From: Geminicoccus sp.
GTDB lineage: Bacteria; Pseudomonadota; Alphaproteobacteria; UBA7985
Reading direction: 5' to 3'
DNA: 63,693 bases
Assembly: GCA_002708995.1 (NCBI GenBank)
Contig: PAPT01000030.1
Coordinates: 1-63,693 of the forward strand
Both the position numbers and the translations under genes were made by a program. The notes beneath the pieces were generated by a model, which was not told where the DNA came from, did no database searches, and saw only the letters and a program-made list of their open reading frames with translations. Below, piece by piece: positions 8,906 through 18,296 of the stretch. Numbering within the stretch: position 1 is the first letter of the stretch; each line of letters opens with the position of its first letter.

Positions 8906-9517
8906 TCAAGCGGCCATGTGGGCCCACGGACGGTCGCCGCGGTCGTCGTTCTCAAAGGCGCTGATATCGCCTTCGTGCTCGAGGGTCATGCCCACGGGGT
9001 CCAGCCCTTCGAGCAGACGGCGCTTGAGGCCGGCGTCCAGTTCGAAGCGGATGATTTCACCGTTGGGGCGTTCGATAGTCTGCTCTTCCACGCTCACTTT
9101 GATGGTGGAGGCCTGATTGGCGTCGGCCATCAGCTTGTCGACCTGCTCCTGGGGCAGGCGGATCGGCAGAATCGAGTTGTTGAAGCAGTTGTTGTAGAAA
9201 ATATCGGCGAAGGTCGGGGCGATGATCACTCGGAACCCCCAGTCCAGCAGCGCCCACGGCGCGTGCTCGCGGGAACTGCCGCAGCCGAAGTTGTCGCCGG
9301 CAACCAGAACCGTGCTGTCCTGATACTGCGGCTGGTTGAGCGGGAAGCTCTCGATCGTGTTGCCCTCGGGGGTACGCCGCATCTCGTCGAACAGGCCGGT
9401 GGCAAGGCCAGTGCGCTTGATCGTCTTCAGGTACTGCTTGGGGATGATCATGTCGGTGTCGACGTTGACCAGATTGAGCGGGGCGGCGACGCCGCTGTGA
9501 GAAACCAGCTTATCCAT
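8906..9517 (-). CDS. leuD: 3-isopropylmalate dehydratase small subunit
   Basis: A 203-residue protein, the family length. LeuD is the swivel domain that completes the LeuC active site for isomerising 2- to 3-isopropylmalate in leucine synthesis. Seen: VNVDTDMIIPKQYL near the start, the signature GDNFGCGSSREHAPWAL, and FADIFYNNCFNNS. The ATG at 9517 is chosen because MDKLVSHSG matches family N-termini and AAGAGA lies upstream; an in-frame start at 9586 would add 23 atypical residues. It is 68 bases downstream of leuC on the same strand. No leuB lies in the window. Confidence 0.95.
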   Translation of the reverse strand: MDKLVSHSGVAAPLNLVNVDTDMIIPKQYLKTIKRTGLATGLFDEMRRTPEGNTIESFPLNQPQYQDSTVLVAGDNFGCGSSREHAPWALLDWGFRVIIAPTFADIFYNNCFNNSILPIRLPQEQVDKLMADANQASTIKVSVEEQTIERPNGEIIRFELDAGLKRRLLEGLDPVGMTLEHEGDISAFENDDRGDRPWAHMAA

Positions 9518-9585
9518 GGGGCTCTGTCTCTTCTCTCGTAAATCGTGTTCAAGGGCGCGGCCGGTCGATCCGGCGGCGCGCGGCA

Positions 9586-10998
9586 TCAGAAGTCGCGGAC
9601 GTCCGTCAGGTGACCGGTGATCGCGGCGGCGGCGGCCATGGCCGGGGAGACCAGGTGCGTGCGACCGCCCCGGCCCTGTCGGCCCTCAAAGTTGCGGTTC
9701 GAGGTCGAAGCGGCGCGCTCACCCACGGCGAGCTTGTCGTCGTTCATGGCCAGACACATGGAACAGCCCGGCTCGCGCCAGTCGAAACCAGCCTCGCGGA
9801 AGATCGCAGCGAGGCCTTCTTCCTCGGCCTGTGCCTTCACCAGACCTGAACCCGGAACGACCATGGCGCGCACGCCGTCCTTGACCCGGCGGCCCTTGGC
9901 GACCTCGGCCACGGCGCGAAGGTCTTCGATCCGGCCGTTGGTGCAGGAACCGATGAACACGGTATCGACGGCAACGTTGCTCAGCGGTTCACCGGCGGTC
10001 AGGCCCATGTATTCGAGGCTGCGGGCGGCGGCCTCCCGCTTGTTGTCGTCCTCGAAGTCGTCGGGGTGCGGAATGTTGCCGGTGATCGGCGCCACGTCCT
10101 CAGGCGAGGTGCCCCAGGTGACCATGGGCGGGATTTCGGCGGTGTCGAGGGTGACGGTCTTGTCGTAGTGCGCGCCGGCGTCGGTCTCCAGCGTCTTCCA
10201 GTAGGCGACGGCCTCGTCCCAGCCTGCACCCTGCGGGGCCAGGGGGCGGCCGTTGAAGAACTCAAAGGTCTTCTCGTCCGGCGCGATCAGGCCGGCCCGG
10301 GCACCGCCTTCGATCGACATGTTGCAGATGGTCATGCGACCTTCGACCGACAGGCTGCGGATGGCTTCACCGGCGTATTCCATGACGTAGCCGGTGCCCC
10401 CGGCGGTGCCGATGCGACCGATGATGGCGAGGATCAGATCCTTGGCGGTGACGCCGGTACCCAGCGGGCCGTTGATCTGGATCAGCATGTTCTTGGACTT
10501 GGCCAGCGCCAGCGTCTGGGTGGCGAGCACGTGCTCGACCTGGCTGGTGCCGATACCGAAGGCCAGCGCGCCGAAGGCGCCGTGGGTCGAGGTGTGGGAG
10601 TCACCACAGACAACGGTGGTGCCGGGCAGGGTGAAGCCCTGCTCGGGGCCGATGATATGGACGATGCCCTGGCGCGGATCGTTCATGCCGTAGACCGGCA
10701 CTTCGTTGTTCGCGCAGTTTTCCATCAGGGTTTCGACCTGAATCCGGCTTTCCTCGTTGGCAATACCGCCCGCGCGTTCGGAGGTCGGCACGTTGTGGTC
10801 CGGCACGGCGAGGGTCAGATCGGGTCGACGCACCTTTCGCCCGGCCAGTGCGAGGCCTTCAAAGGCCTGCGGTGAGGTCACTTCGTGGACCAGGTGGCGG
10901 TCGATGTAGATCAGTGACGTGCCGTCTTCATTTTCACGGACGACGTGCTTGTCCCAGATTTTATCGTAGAGGGTTTTGGGGCCAGCCGAAGTACTCAT
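9586..10998 (-). CDS. leuC: 3-isopropylmalate dehydratase large subunit
   Basis: A 470-residue aconitase-family subunit that partners LeuD in leucine biosynthesis. Substrate and cluster residues are in place: [19 protein letters not shown], then the [4Fe-4S] ligands in FIGSCTNGR (about 350) and GCSMCLAMN (about 410-413). Length matches the bacterial enzyme. A purine-rich AAAGGTGG precedes the ATG. It is the first gene of a leuCD pair and is divergent from the HAD-family gene over a 226-base gap. No leader peptide or T-box is evident upstream. Confidence 0.95.
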   Translation of the reverse strand: MSTSAGPKTLYDKIWDKHVVRENEDGTSLIYIDRHLVHEVTSPQAFEGLALAGRKVRRPDLTLAVPDHNVPTSERAGGIANEESRIQVETLMENCANNEVPVYGMNDPRQGIVHIIGPEQGFTLPGTTVVCGDSHTSTHGAFGALAFGIGTSQVEHVLATQTLALAKSKNMLIQINGPLGTGVTAKDLILAIIGRIGTAGGTGYVMEYAGEAIRSLSVEGRMTICNMSIEGGARAGLIAPDEKTFEFFNGRPLAPQGAGWDEAVAYWKTLETDAGAHYDKTVTLDTAEIPPMVTWGTSPEDVAPITGNIPHPDDFEDDNKREAAARSLEYMGLTAGEPLSNVAVDTVFIGSCTNGRIEDLRAVAEVAKGRRVKDGVRAMVVPGSGLVKAQAEEEGLAAIFREAGFDWREPGCSMCLAMNDDKLAVGERAASTSNRNFEGRQGRGGRTHLVSPAMAAAAAITGHLTDVRDF

Positions 10999-11224
10999 GC
11001 GATGGGTCCACCTTTCTAGAGCGGTTCAAATCATCAATACGGGAAGTCCCATACAACGCAGACGGGGCTTTGTCATCGCACTGTCACGCAAGTCATGAGT
11101 GCAGCACCGCTGCATACGGATAACCTGCACAGCCCGGGCGAGGCCGATAGGCTGTGGCCTCCAAAGGGAGATTCTGCCAGTCTCCGGGGCAAATCATCAC
11201 CGATCCACTCTACGCAAGGCCTGA

Positions 11225-11881
11225 ATGATGGCTCCGCCCTCGTCATCTTCGTCTTCTTCCTCCGCTTCACCCGCCTCGTCCGGGTCGTTCCCGTCTCAGG
11301 CAACGTCGGCGGGAGCGGTAGTGCGCTCAGACCGCCCGCAAGCGCTGGAAAGCCTGCCGCTCGCCGTCGATCTGGACGGGACGCTGCACAAGGGCGAATT
11401 GTCGTGGTGGTCGCTGCGGGTGGCGTTCTGGCTCAACCCGTGGAAGGCGGCCCGCGCCGTCACCCGGCCCCGGCCAGCGGCCAAGCAGGCGCTCTGCGAT
11501 ATCGCCCTGCGTCACTTCGATGCCTACGAACTGCGCTGGAACGAGCCGTTCGAGAGCTGGCTGGACCAGCAGGAGGCCCTCGACCGGCCGATGGTATTGG
11601 CCAGTGGGGCAACGCGGGAGATGGTGCGGCGTGTAGCGGCGGAATTCGACCTGTTCGACACCTTTCTGGCCAGCGACGAGACCACAAATCTGACCGGGGA
11701 AGCCAAGGCCGAAGCCCTTAGCGCCCTGTTCCCCGATGGCTTTGTTTACGCCGGCAATGCCCGGCAGGATTGGCCGGTGTGGCAGGCAGCGCGCGGTGCA
11801 GTGCTGGTCAACTGCGCCCCGGATCTCGAGCGGCAGGCGAGGGAAGCCTTCGCCGTCGAGGCCGTCTTCCCACGCGAATAA
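11225..11881 (+). CDS. HAD-family hydrolase resembling the HAD domain of UbiA-linked proteins
   Basis: A 218-residue protein with an unusual N-terminal run of Ser, Ala and Pro (residues 5-30) followed by a HAD core: motif I LAVDLDGTLHKGEL (nucleophile and general-acid aspartates), motif II LASGATREMV, and motif IV-like FVYAGNARQDWPVW. The core resembles the N-terminal HAD domain fused to UbiA prenyltransferases in many alphaproteobacteria, but no prenyltransferase follows; galE begins about 100 bases downstream. The low-complexity N-terminus may mean the true start is later (a GTG just before RSDRPQ is possible). Function unknown beyond phosphatase-like chemistry. Confidence 0.65.
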   Translation: MMAPPSSSSSSSSASPASSGSFPSQATSAGAVVRSDRPQALESLPLAVDLDGTLHKGELSWWSLRVAFWLNPWKAARAVTRPRPAAKQALCDIALRHFDAYELRWNEPFESWLDQQEALDRPMVLASGATREMVRRVAAEFDLFDTFLASDETTNLTGEAKAEALSALFPDGFVYAGNARQDWPVWQAARGAVLVNCAPDLERQAREAFAVEAVFPRE

Positions 11882-11983
11882 CCGCAGCCAGCGCCGAGAT
11901 TCCCTGAAGACCGGCCCGTAAGCCGTGCTAGTTTGCGAGCAGGCAACAACGATACGCGATTTGCGGGGCAGCAAGACAGGACC

Positions 11984-13027
11984 ATGGCCGACAAAATCCT
12001 CGTTACCGGTGGGCTGGGCTATATCGGCAGTCACTGCGTGGTGGCACTGTGCGAGGCTGGCTTCGAGCCGGTCATCGTCGACAATCATTCCAACGCCCGG
12101 GCGTCGGTGCTGGAGCGACTGGAACGCCTCACGGGTCGGTCGATGACTTGCTACGACCTCGATATCCGCAACCGCGCCGGGCTGGAAACCCTGCTCCAGC
12201 GCGAACCCTGCTCGGGGCTGATCCACCTCGCAGCCTTCAAGGCAGTGGGGGAGTCCGTGGCCCGGCCGCTGGTGTATTACGACAACAATGTTGGTGGCTC
12301 GGTCAGCCTGTTCGACGCTTTCGAGGCCGCCGGTGGCGGTGCGATCGTGTTCTCGTCCTCGGCGACGGTCTACGGCGAGGTCAACGCTGAACCCCTGCAC
12401 GAAGCCCTGCCGGTCCAGCCCAACAATCCCTACGGCCAGACCAAGGCGATGATGGAGCAGGTGCTGGCCGACATGGTGCGGGCACCGGGCGCGCGCAGCC
12501 AGGGGCTGGCGTTGCGCTACTTCAACCCCGCAGGTGCCCACGACAGCGCCCTGATCGGTGAAGACCCCAAGGATCAGCCCAACAACCTGTTCCCCATCAT
12601 CGTTCAGGTCGCGGTTGGTCAGCGCGAAAGCCTGACCATCTTCGGCGAGGATTACGACACGCCGGACGGCACCGGTGTGCGCGACTATATCCACGTGGTC
12701 GATCTGGCGCAGGCGCACGTGAAGGCGTTGCAGGCGCTGCTCGGTGGCGGCTTCGAGGTCCCCTTTACCGCGCTCAACCTTGGCACAGGCACGCCCTATT
12801 CGGTGCGCGAGGTGGTCTCGGCGTTCGAGGCCGAGCTCGGCCGCAGCCTGCTGCAGACCCTTGGCCCGCGTCGCCCGGGCGATGTTGCCACACTGCTCGC
12901 CGACCCGAGGGCTGCTGCAGAGCAGCTGGGCTGGACCGCCGAACGCGGGCTGGAGGCCATGGTTACCGACGCCTGGCGCTGGGCGGGCGCGGCGCGGCAG
13001 TGGGGCCTGTGGGATGAGGATGACTGA
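11984..13027 (+). CDS. galE: UDP-glucose 4-epimerase
   Basis: A 347-residue short-chain dehydrogenase/reductase of the extended type. Seen: NAD-binding VTGGLGYIGSH at residues 7-17, the HLAAFKAVGES segment, catalytic Ser in SSSATVYG, Tyr and Lys in YGQTK, and RYFNPAGAH. The length and motif set are those of GalE, which interconverts UDP-glucose and UDP-galactose for envelope polysaccharides. ATG at 11984 gives a standard N-terminus; an earlier in-frame ATG at 11933 would add residues not seen in the family. It follows the HAD gene on the same strand. Confidence 0.93.
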   Translation: MADKILVTGGLGYIGSHCVVALCEAGFEPVIVDNHSNARASVLERLERLTGRSMTCYDLDIRNRAGLETLLQREPCSGLIHLAAFKAVGESVARPLVYYDNNVGGSVSLFDAFEAAGGGAIVFSSSATVYGEVNAEPLHEALPVQPNNPYGQTKAMMEQVLADMVRAPGARSQGLALRYFNPAGAHDSALIGEDPKDQPNNLFPIIVQVAVGQRESLTIFGEDYDTPDGTGVRDYIHVVDLAQAHVKALQALLGGGFEVPFTALNLGTGTPYSVREVVSAFEAELGRSLLQTLGPRRPGDVATLLADPRAAAEQLGWTAERGLEAMVTDAWRWAGAARQWGLWDEDD

Positions 13028-13168
13028 CCCGATGTTCAGGGTCGGCTCGTGTTGCGGTCAGTGAAGTTGTGACGCAGTTGTGCTACCGGTCCGTCGGCGG
13101 TTGATGTAGCAGAACAAAGATAGCCGGAGGGCCTGTACCGCCGGATCGGCACGAGTGAGAAGAATACG

Positions 13169-15274
13169 ATGGCCGCAGCTGCCAATCCGAAACGGCCCTA
13201 TGCGCGTCTGCTCAACCCGACTTCGATCGCGGTGGTCGGTGGCGGCTGGGCGGCTGCGGTCATTGAACAGTCCGAGCGCATGGGCTTTGCCGGCGACATC
13301 TGGCCGGTGCATCCGACCCGGGCCGAGGTCCGTGGACGCCGGGCCTACGCCAGCATCAACGACCTGCCTGCAGCGCCCGACGCCACCTTCATCGGCGTCA
13401 ACCGCCAGACGACCATCGACGTTGTCCGCGATCTCGCGGCATGCGGGGCGGGCGGGGCCACCTGCTTCGCGGCGGGCTGGGCCGAGACCGACGACGGCGG
13501 CGCCTTGCAGGATCAACTTCTCGCCGCCGCGGGTGATATGCCGATTTTCGGCCCCAACTGCTACGGCCTGATCAACTACCTCAGCGGTGCGACGCTGTGG
13601 CCGGATGTTCACGGCGGGGAGCGGGTCGAGCGCGGGGTCGCGCTGATCTGCCAGTCTTCCAACATCGCCATCAACCTGAGCATGCAGCAGCGCTCGCTGC
13701 CGCTGGCCTACGTGCTGACGGTCGGCAATGGCGCGCAGGTCAGCCTCGGCAACATGATCGAAGCCATGGCCGCCGAGGACAGCGTGACCGCCATCGGACT
13801 CTACATCGAGGGCTTCGGCGACCCGGTGGCGTTCATCGAGGCGGTGCGCTTCGCCCACGAGCGTGGGGTCGCCGTAGTGGCGCTCAAAGCCGGGCAGAGC
13901 GACGGCGGGCAGGCGCTGACCCTGACCCACACCGCAACGCTCGCAGGGGGCGCAGCGGTCTCCACAGCGCTGCTCTCACGGCTTGGGGTGGCCGAGGTCT
14001 CGACCCTCACGAGCCTGCTCGAAACTTTGAAGATCCTGCATTTCAAGGGACCGTTGGACAGCCGCCGGGTGATGTCGGTCAGCTGTTCGGGCGGTGAGGC
14101 GGGCCTGATGGCCGATCTTGGCAGCGCGCTGGGGTTGGACTACCCGCCCTTGAGCGAGGCGGAGGCCGCGCGGATCGGGGCCAGCCTGAACCGGCTGGTC
14201 ACGGTCTCTAACCCCTTTGACTACAACACCTTCGACTGGGGCGATGCCGACGCGCTGGGCGCCATGTGGGACGGCATCCTGGCGGTGGATGTCTCCCACC
14301 CCATGCTGGTCATCGACTGGCCGCGCGCGGGTACGGGGCCGACCCACACATGGGACATCGCGATCGAGGCTGTGGCCAGCGCGCTCGACATCACGGACCG
14401 GAAGGCCGGGGTGCCAGCGCTGGTCTCCAGTCTGCCCGAGAGCATGCCGCCCGAAGCTGCTGCCAAGATTTCCGCGCTAGGGCTGATCCCCGGACACGGC
14501 CTTGAAGACCACCTCACCGCCGTCGCCGGCGCCGCCGATATTGGGGCTTTCCGCGCCGCGCCGCCTGCTTTGCCCTACGTGCTGCCCGGGGCAGGTCCCG
14601 AGGGCGCCGTCATGCTCGACGAGGCGCAGGCCAAGGCTGCCCTCGCGGCCCATGGTCTGCCGACCCCGCCGCATGCGGTGTGTACCAGCGTCGACGAGGT
14701 TGCCGCGGCTGTGGCTGATTTCGGCGCATCGGCGGTGAAGATTCTGGGCGATTTCGCCCACAAGACCGAGCTGGGCGGTGTTCTGCTGGGCATCGCCGAC
14801 GAAGACGCCGCGCGGGCGGCTGCCTCTGACCTTCTGGCGCTTTCCGACCGCGTGCTGGTCGAGCCCATGGCCGCCAAGCCGCTGGCCGAGCTGATCCTCG
14901 GTGTGGCGCGGGATCCGGTGGTGGGCCTGCACCTGGTTATCGGTGCCGGTGGGGTTTTGACTGAAATTCTGCAGGACAGCACGATCCTGCTGTTCCCGGT
15001 GGACGAGAAGGCCGTACGTCAGGCGCTGGAGGGACTGAAGGTCTGGCCGCTGCTGACCGGCTACCGCGGGGCGCTACCGGCTGACATCGAGGCGCTGGTC
15101 GCGGCGGTCCTGGCGCTGGCGGCTTTCGTCGAGGCGGAACAGCAGCGTCTGGTCGAACTCGACATCAACCCGCTGTTCGTGCATGCGAAGGGGGAGGCTG
15201 CGGGCGTCAGCGTGGTCGACGCGCTGATCCGGTTCTCGCCTGACCGCACGCCCCCCCGTCGAGTAACACTGTGA
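13169..15274 (+). CDS. NDP-forming acyl-CoA ligase (acetate-CoA ligase family), probable carnitine/betainyl-CoA ligase
   Basis: A 701-residue single-chain NDP-forming acyl-CoA synthetase. The N-terminal CoA-binding domain (NPTSIAVVGGG, then PNCYGLINY) and succinyl-CoA-ligase-like domains occupy about residues 1-450; the ATP-grasp domain follows (KILGDFAHKTELGGV, near 530) and ends in LDINPLFVHAKG. The catalytic phosphohistidine region is less obvious to me. Family members make acyl-CoA from an acid, CoA and ATP with ADP as product. It lies 7 bases upstream of a CaiD-like gene, so carnitine, crotonobetaine or another betaine acid is the likely substrate, in place of the AMP-forming CaiC. That assignment is from context only. 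Confidence 0.8.
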   Translation: MAAAANPKRPYARLLNPTSIAVVGGGWAAAVIEQSERMGFAGDIWPVHPTRAEVRGRRAYASINDLPAAPDATFIGVNRQTTIDVVRDLAACGAGGATCFAAGWAETDDGGALQDQLLAAAGDMPIFGPNCYGLINYLSGATLWPDVHGGERVERGVALICQSSNIAINLSMQQRSLPLAYVLTVGNGAQVSLGNMIEAMAAEDSVTAIGLYIEGFGDPVAFIEAVRFAHERGVAVVALKAGQSDGGQALTLTHTATLAGGAAVSTALLSRLGVAEVSTLTSLLETLKILHFKGPLDSRRVMSVSCSGGEAGLMADLGSALGLDYPPLSEAEAARIGASLNRLVTVSNPFDYNTFDWGDADALGAMWDGILAVDVSHPMLVIDWPRAGTGPTHTWDIAIEAVASALDITDRKAGVPALVSSLPESMPPEAAAKISALGLIPGHGLEDHLTAVAGAADIGAFRAAPPALPYVLPGAGPEGAVMLDEAQAKAALAAHGLPTPPHAVCTSVDEVAAAVADFGASAVKILGDFAHKTELGGVLLGIADEDAARAAASDLLALSDRVLVEPMAAKPLAELILGVARDPVVGLHLVIGAGGVLTEILQDSTILLFPVDEKAVRQALEGLKVWPLLTGYRGALPADIEALVAAVLALAAFVEAEQQRLVELDINPLFVHAKGEAAGVSVVDALIRFSPDRTPPRRVTL

Positions 15275-15281
15275 GGAGATC

Positions 15282-16070
15282 ATGATGAGCTCACCAATTT
15301 CCACCCGTCGCGAAGGCGGAATCCTCGAGGTCACGCTCGACCGGCCCAAGGCCAACGCTATCAACCTGCAGACCAGCCGCGAGATGGGGCTGGTGTTCGA
15401 GAGCTTCCGCGATGAACCCGAACTGCGGGTGGCGATCGTGCGCACGGCCGGTGACAAGTTTTTCAGCGCAGGCTGGGACCTCAAGGCAGCGGCTGACGGC
15501 GATGCGGTCGACGGCGACTACGGCGTGGGCGGTTTCGCCGGGCTGCAGGAGCTGCGCGACCTGAACAAGCCGGTGCTCGCCTGCGTCAACGGCATGGCGG
15601 TCGGCGGCGGGTTTGAGCTGGCGCTGTCCTGCGACATGATTCTGGCCAGCGCACATTCGTCCTTTGCGCTACCGGAGATCAAGGCCGGGACGCTGGCCGA
15701 TGCGGCCACCATCAAGCTGCCCAAGCGAATTCCCTATCATGTCGCCATGGACCTGCTGCTGACCGGGCGTTGGATGGACGCTGAAGAAGCCCACAAATGG
15801 GGTTTGGTGAACGAGATCCTGCCCGACAAAGAGATGCTGGAGGCCCGGGTCTGGGAACTGGCCCGGCTGCTCGAAAGCGGGCCACCGCTGGTGTTTGCAA
15901 CCATCAAGGAAGTCGCGCGCGAGGCCGAAGGACAGCGTTTTCAGGACACGATGAACGCGGTCACTAAGCGCAAGCTGCGCAGCGTTGACGTGCTCTACGG
16001 CTCCGAGGATAACCTCGAGGGCTTCAAGGCCTTCGCCGAGAAGCGTGACCCGGTGTGGAAAGGCAAGTAA
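15282..16070 (+). CDS. caiD: Carnitinyl-CoA dehydratase-like enoyl-CoA hydratase
   Basis: A 262-residue crotonase-superfamily protein that recalls Escherichia coli CaiD along its length: ILEVTLDRPKANAI at the N-terminus, FFSAGWDLKAAADG, GGFAGLQEL, NGMAVGGGFELALSCD (oxyanion hole and active-site loop) and the ending AFAEKRDPVWKGK. CaiD hydrates crotonobetainyl-CoA to L-carnitinyl-CoA reversibly. The start has GAGGA just before tandem ATGs. It is 7 bases after the NDP-forming ligase and 110 bases before a second hydratase, forming a compact unit. The catabolic direction (carnitine or gamma-butyrobetaine use) is inferred from the surrounding genes. Confidence 0.85.
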   Translation: MMSSPISTRREGGILEVTLDRPKANAINLQTSREMGLVFESFRDEPELRVAIVRTAGDKFFSAGWDLKAAADGDAVDGDYGVGGFAGLQELRDLNKPVLACVNGMAVGGGFELALSCDMILASAHSSFALPEIKAGTLADAATIKLPKRIPYHVAMDLLLTGRWMDAEEAHKWGLVNEILPDKEMLEARVWELARLLESGPPLVFATIKEVAREAEGQRFQDTMNAVTKRKLRSVDVLYGSEDNLEGFKAFAEKRDPVWKGK

Positions 16071-16180
16071 GCTCGCCGCACTACTCTAAAGTCAGACTGA
16101 TGACCGCCAGCCAGTCCGTCCCCGGTCCGTCGCAAACCGTTCAGGAAAGCAGGCTTCAACAGGCCTGCCGGAGATCAACC

Positions 16181-16963
16181 ATGGCCTACGAAACCATTAA
16201 AACCGCAGTCGACGGCTATGTCGGCATTCTGACGCTTAACCGACCGGATTCGCTCAACGCCTTTACCACGAAGATGCGGGCTGAGTTCAGGGCTGCCGCA
16301 GCAGAGCTCGAAGCTGACCCCGAGGTCCGCTGCATCGTCCTGACCGGCGAAGGCCGGGCCTTCTCGGCCGGTGCCGACCTCAAGGAAACAGCGGGCCTGC
16401 GCGACATCACGGTCGAGCGGGTTTTGGTCGAAGAGTACAAGCCCTGCATCCTCGCCATCACCAACTCGAACAAGCCGTGGATCGCCGCCGTCAGCGGCCC
16501 GGCAAGCGGGATCGGCGCGGCCTTTGCTCAGGCCTGCGACCTGATGATCATGGGGGAGGGCGCCTATATCTACATGGCCTTTGCCGCCATTGCGCTGGTC
16601 CCCGACGGGGGCAACACTTGGCAGATGGTGCGCCAGCTTGGCTATCGCCGGGCTTTCGAAGCCATCATTGAAGGCCACAAGATCCCCGCTGCGCAGGCGG
16701 TCGAATGGGGACTGTCGAACAAGATGGTGGCCGACGTGAGCCTGCAGCAGGAGGCCCGCGACTGGGCCGCCCGGCTGGCCCAGGCGGCGCCGCTTTCTGT
16801 CCGTCACGTCAAGAAGGTCTTGCGCGCCGCCATGGATCAGGATCTGGAGGCGACCATCGATCAGGAATCGGTGCGTCAGAACGAGTGCATCGGATCGAAG
16901 GATTTTGCCGAGGGTGTGTCGGCTTTCTTTGAAAAGCGGTCTCCCGCCTTCAAGGGGCGCTGA
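16181..16963 (+). CDS. Enoyl-CoA hydratase/isomerase family protein
   Basis: A 260-residue crotonase. Seen: ILTLNRPDSLNAF, the CoA-binding SAGADLKE, and the oxyanion-hole segment AAVSGPASGIGAAFAQACDLMI, where the second glycine-rich turn is SGIGAAF instead of the more usual GGG. The glutamates found in classical hydratases are not clear, so isomerase or hydrolase activity is possible. It ends in SAFFEKRSPAFKGR, typical for the family. The ATG at 16181 is preceded by GGAGAT. It is the last gene of the ligase-caiD unit and converges on RNase D with a 36-base gap. Confidence 0.8.
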   Translation: MAYETIKTAVDGYVGILTLNRPDSLNAFTTKMRAEFRAAAAELEADPEVRCIVLTGEGRAFSAGADLKETAGLRDITVERVLVEEYKPCILAITNSNKPWIAAVSGPASGIGAAFAQACDLMIMGEGAYIYMAFAAIALVPDGGNTWQMVRQLGYRRAFEAIIEGHKIPAAQAVEWGLSNKMVADVSLQQEARDWAARLAQAAPLSVRHVKKVLRAAMDQDLEATIDQESVRQNECIGSKDFAEGVSAFFEKRSPAFKGR

Positions 16964-16999
16964 CCGCGCCCCGGTGTCAGCGGCGCAGGGATATCTGGC

Positions 17000-18169
17000 T
17001 TAGTCCTGCGTTTGGCGCCGCTCGGTCACCTTGCCGCCCTCAACACCGATGAACAGCCGTCCGGCGAGCAGTTCCAGCGCTGCTTCGCCGAACAGGTCGT
17101 AGCGCCAGCCGGTCAGGGCCGGGACGCCGGCGTCGGCGCCCTTTTCTGCAAGAATTTCCAGCTCTTCGGCATTGGCTACGATGCGCTGCGCCACGTCGGC
17201 GTTCTCCGAGCGCGCCTTGAGCAGCACCCGCAGCAGCGCCGCCCCCTGCGCGGCTGAGTCAGACAACGGCTTGCGTTTCTTCAGTTTCGGCGCGGCGTCG
17301 CGGGGCTTGGCGAGGCCTTCTTCGACAGTCGCGAGGATGGCCTGTCCCTGCTTGCCGCGGGCAGCGTTGTCCGAATACCCCCGGACCTCGCCGAGATCGG
17401 CGGCGGTTTTGGGTGCGCTGGCGGCGATTTCCATCACCGTGTCGTCGCGGATAATCCGGTTGCGCGGCACGTCGCGGCGCTGCGCCTCCAGCTCCCGCCA
17501 GGCAGCGACCGAGACCAGCACATTGAGGAACTGTGGCTTGTCTCCGCGCGGCTTGAGGCGGCGCCATGCGTCCTGCACGTCGGGCTGGTAACGGCTGAGG
17601 TTGGCGACGGCGGCCATTTCTTCTTCGACCCAGCCCACGCGTCCGTCGCGCTCCAGCCGGTTGGTCAGCTCGATGAACACCGTGCGCAGGTGGGTGACAT
17701 CCCCGAGGGCGTAGTTGATCTGGGTATCCGTCAGCGGGCGCCGCGACCAGTCGGTGTAACGAGCGGTCTTGTCCAGCTCAGCACCTGCGAGGCTGCGGGC
17801 CAGCCGCTCGTAGCCGACCTGATCCCCGAAGCCGCAAACCATGGCCGCGATCTGGGTGTCGAATAGCGGGTTGGGCAGGGTGCCGGCCAGTTTGGCAAAA
17901 ATCTCCAGATCCTGCCCGGCGGCGTGGAAGACCTTGGGCATGCTGGTCTCGGTCATCAGCGCGAACAGTGGCGCGAGGTCCATACCCGGGGCCAGCGGGT
18001 CGATCGCGACGGCCTCGTCATCGCTGGCGACCTGCACCAGGCACAGCAGCGGATAGTAGGTCTTTTCCCGGACAAATTCGGTGTCGACGGTGAGGAAAGT
18101 GGCGCTGGCCGCGCGCTGGCAGAAGGCTTCGAGGGCGACCTGGTCTTCGATCATGGCAGGATGGGTCAT
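17000..18169 (-). CDS. rnd: Ribonuclease D
   Basis: A 389-residue 3'-5' exoribonuclease of tRNA 3'-end processing. The DEDD residues are visible: FLTVDTEF (Asp, Glu; about 25-32), FHAAGQDLEIF (Asp) and INYALGDVTHL (Tyr and Asp of the DEDDy type, about 160-168). HRDC-type domains follow in the C-terminal half. Length fits alphaproteobacterial RNase D. It is a single gene, convergent with the hydratase and upstream of an exporter on the same strand. Confidence 0.93.
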   Translation of the reverse strand: MTHPAMIEDQVALEAFCQRAASATFLTVDTEFVREKTYYPLLCLVQVASDDEAVAIDPLAPGMDLAPLFALMTETSMPKVFHAAGQDLEIFAKLAGTLPNPLFDTQIAAMVCGFGDQVGYERLARSLAGAELDKTARYTDWSRRPLTDTQINYALGDVTHLRTVFIELTNRLERDGRVGWVEEEMAAVANLSRYQPDVQDAWRRLKPRGDKPQFLNVLVSVAAWRELEAQRRDVPRNRIIRDDTVMEIAASAPKTAADLGEVRGYSDNAARGKQGQAILATVEEGLAKPRDAAPKLKKRKPLSDSAAQGAALLRVLLKARSENADVAQRIVANAEELEILAEKGADAGVPALTGWRYDLFGEAALELLAGRLFIGVEGGKVTERRQTQD

Positions 18170-18296
18170 GGCGTCTATTTAGCGCCGAGCCGGGTTAAAG
18201 ACCATGCCCTGCGACGCGGGGGCGTGCTGCGTGGATCGATAAGTGGGGATCGGCCCGGTTTCAATCGCGGTTTCACGGCCGGTTCTCGGGCCTCGT

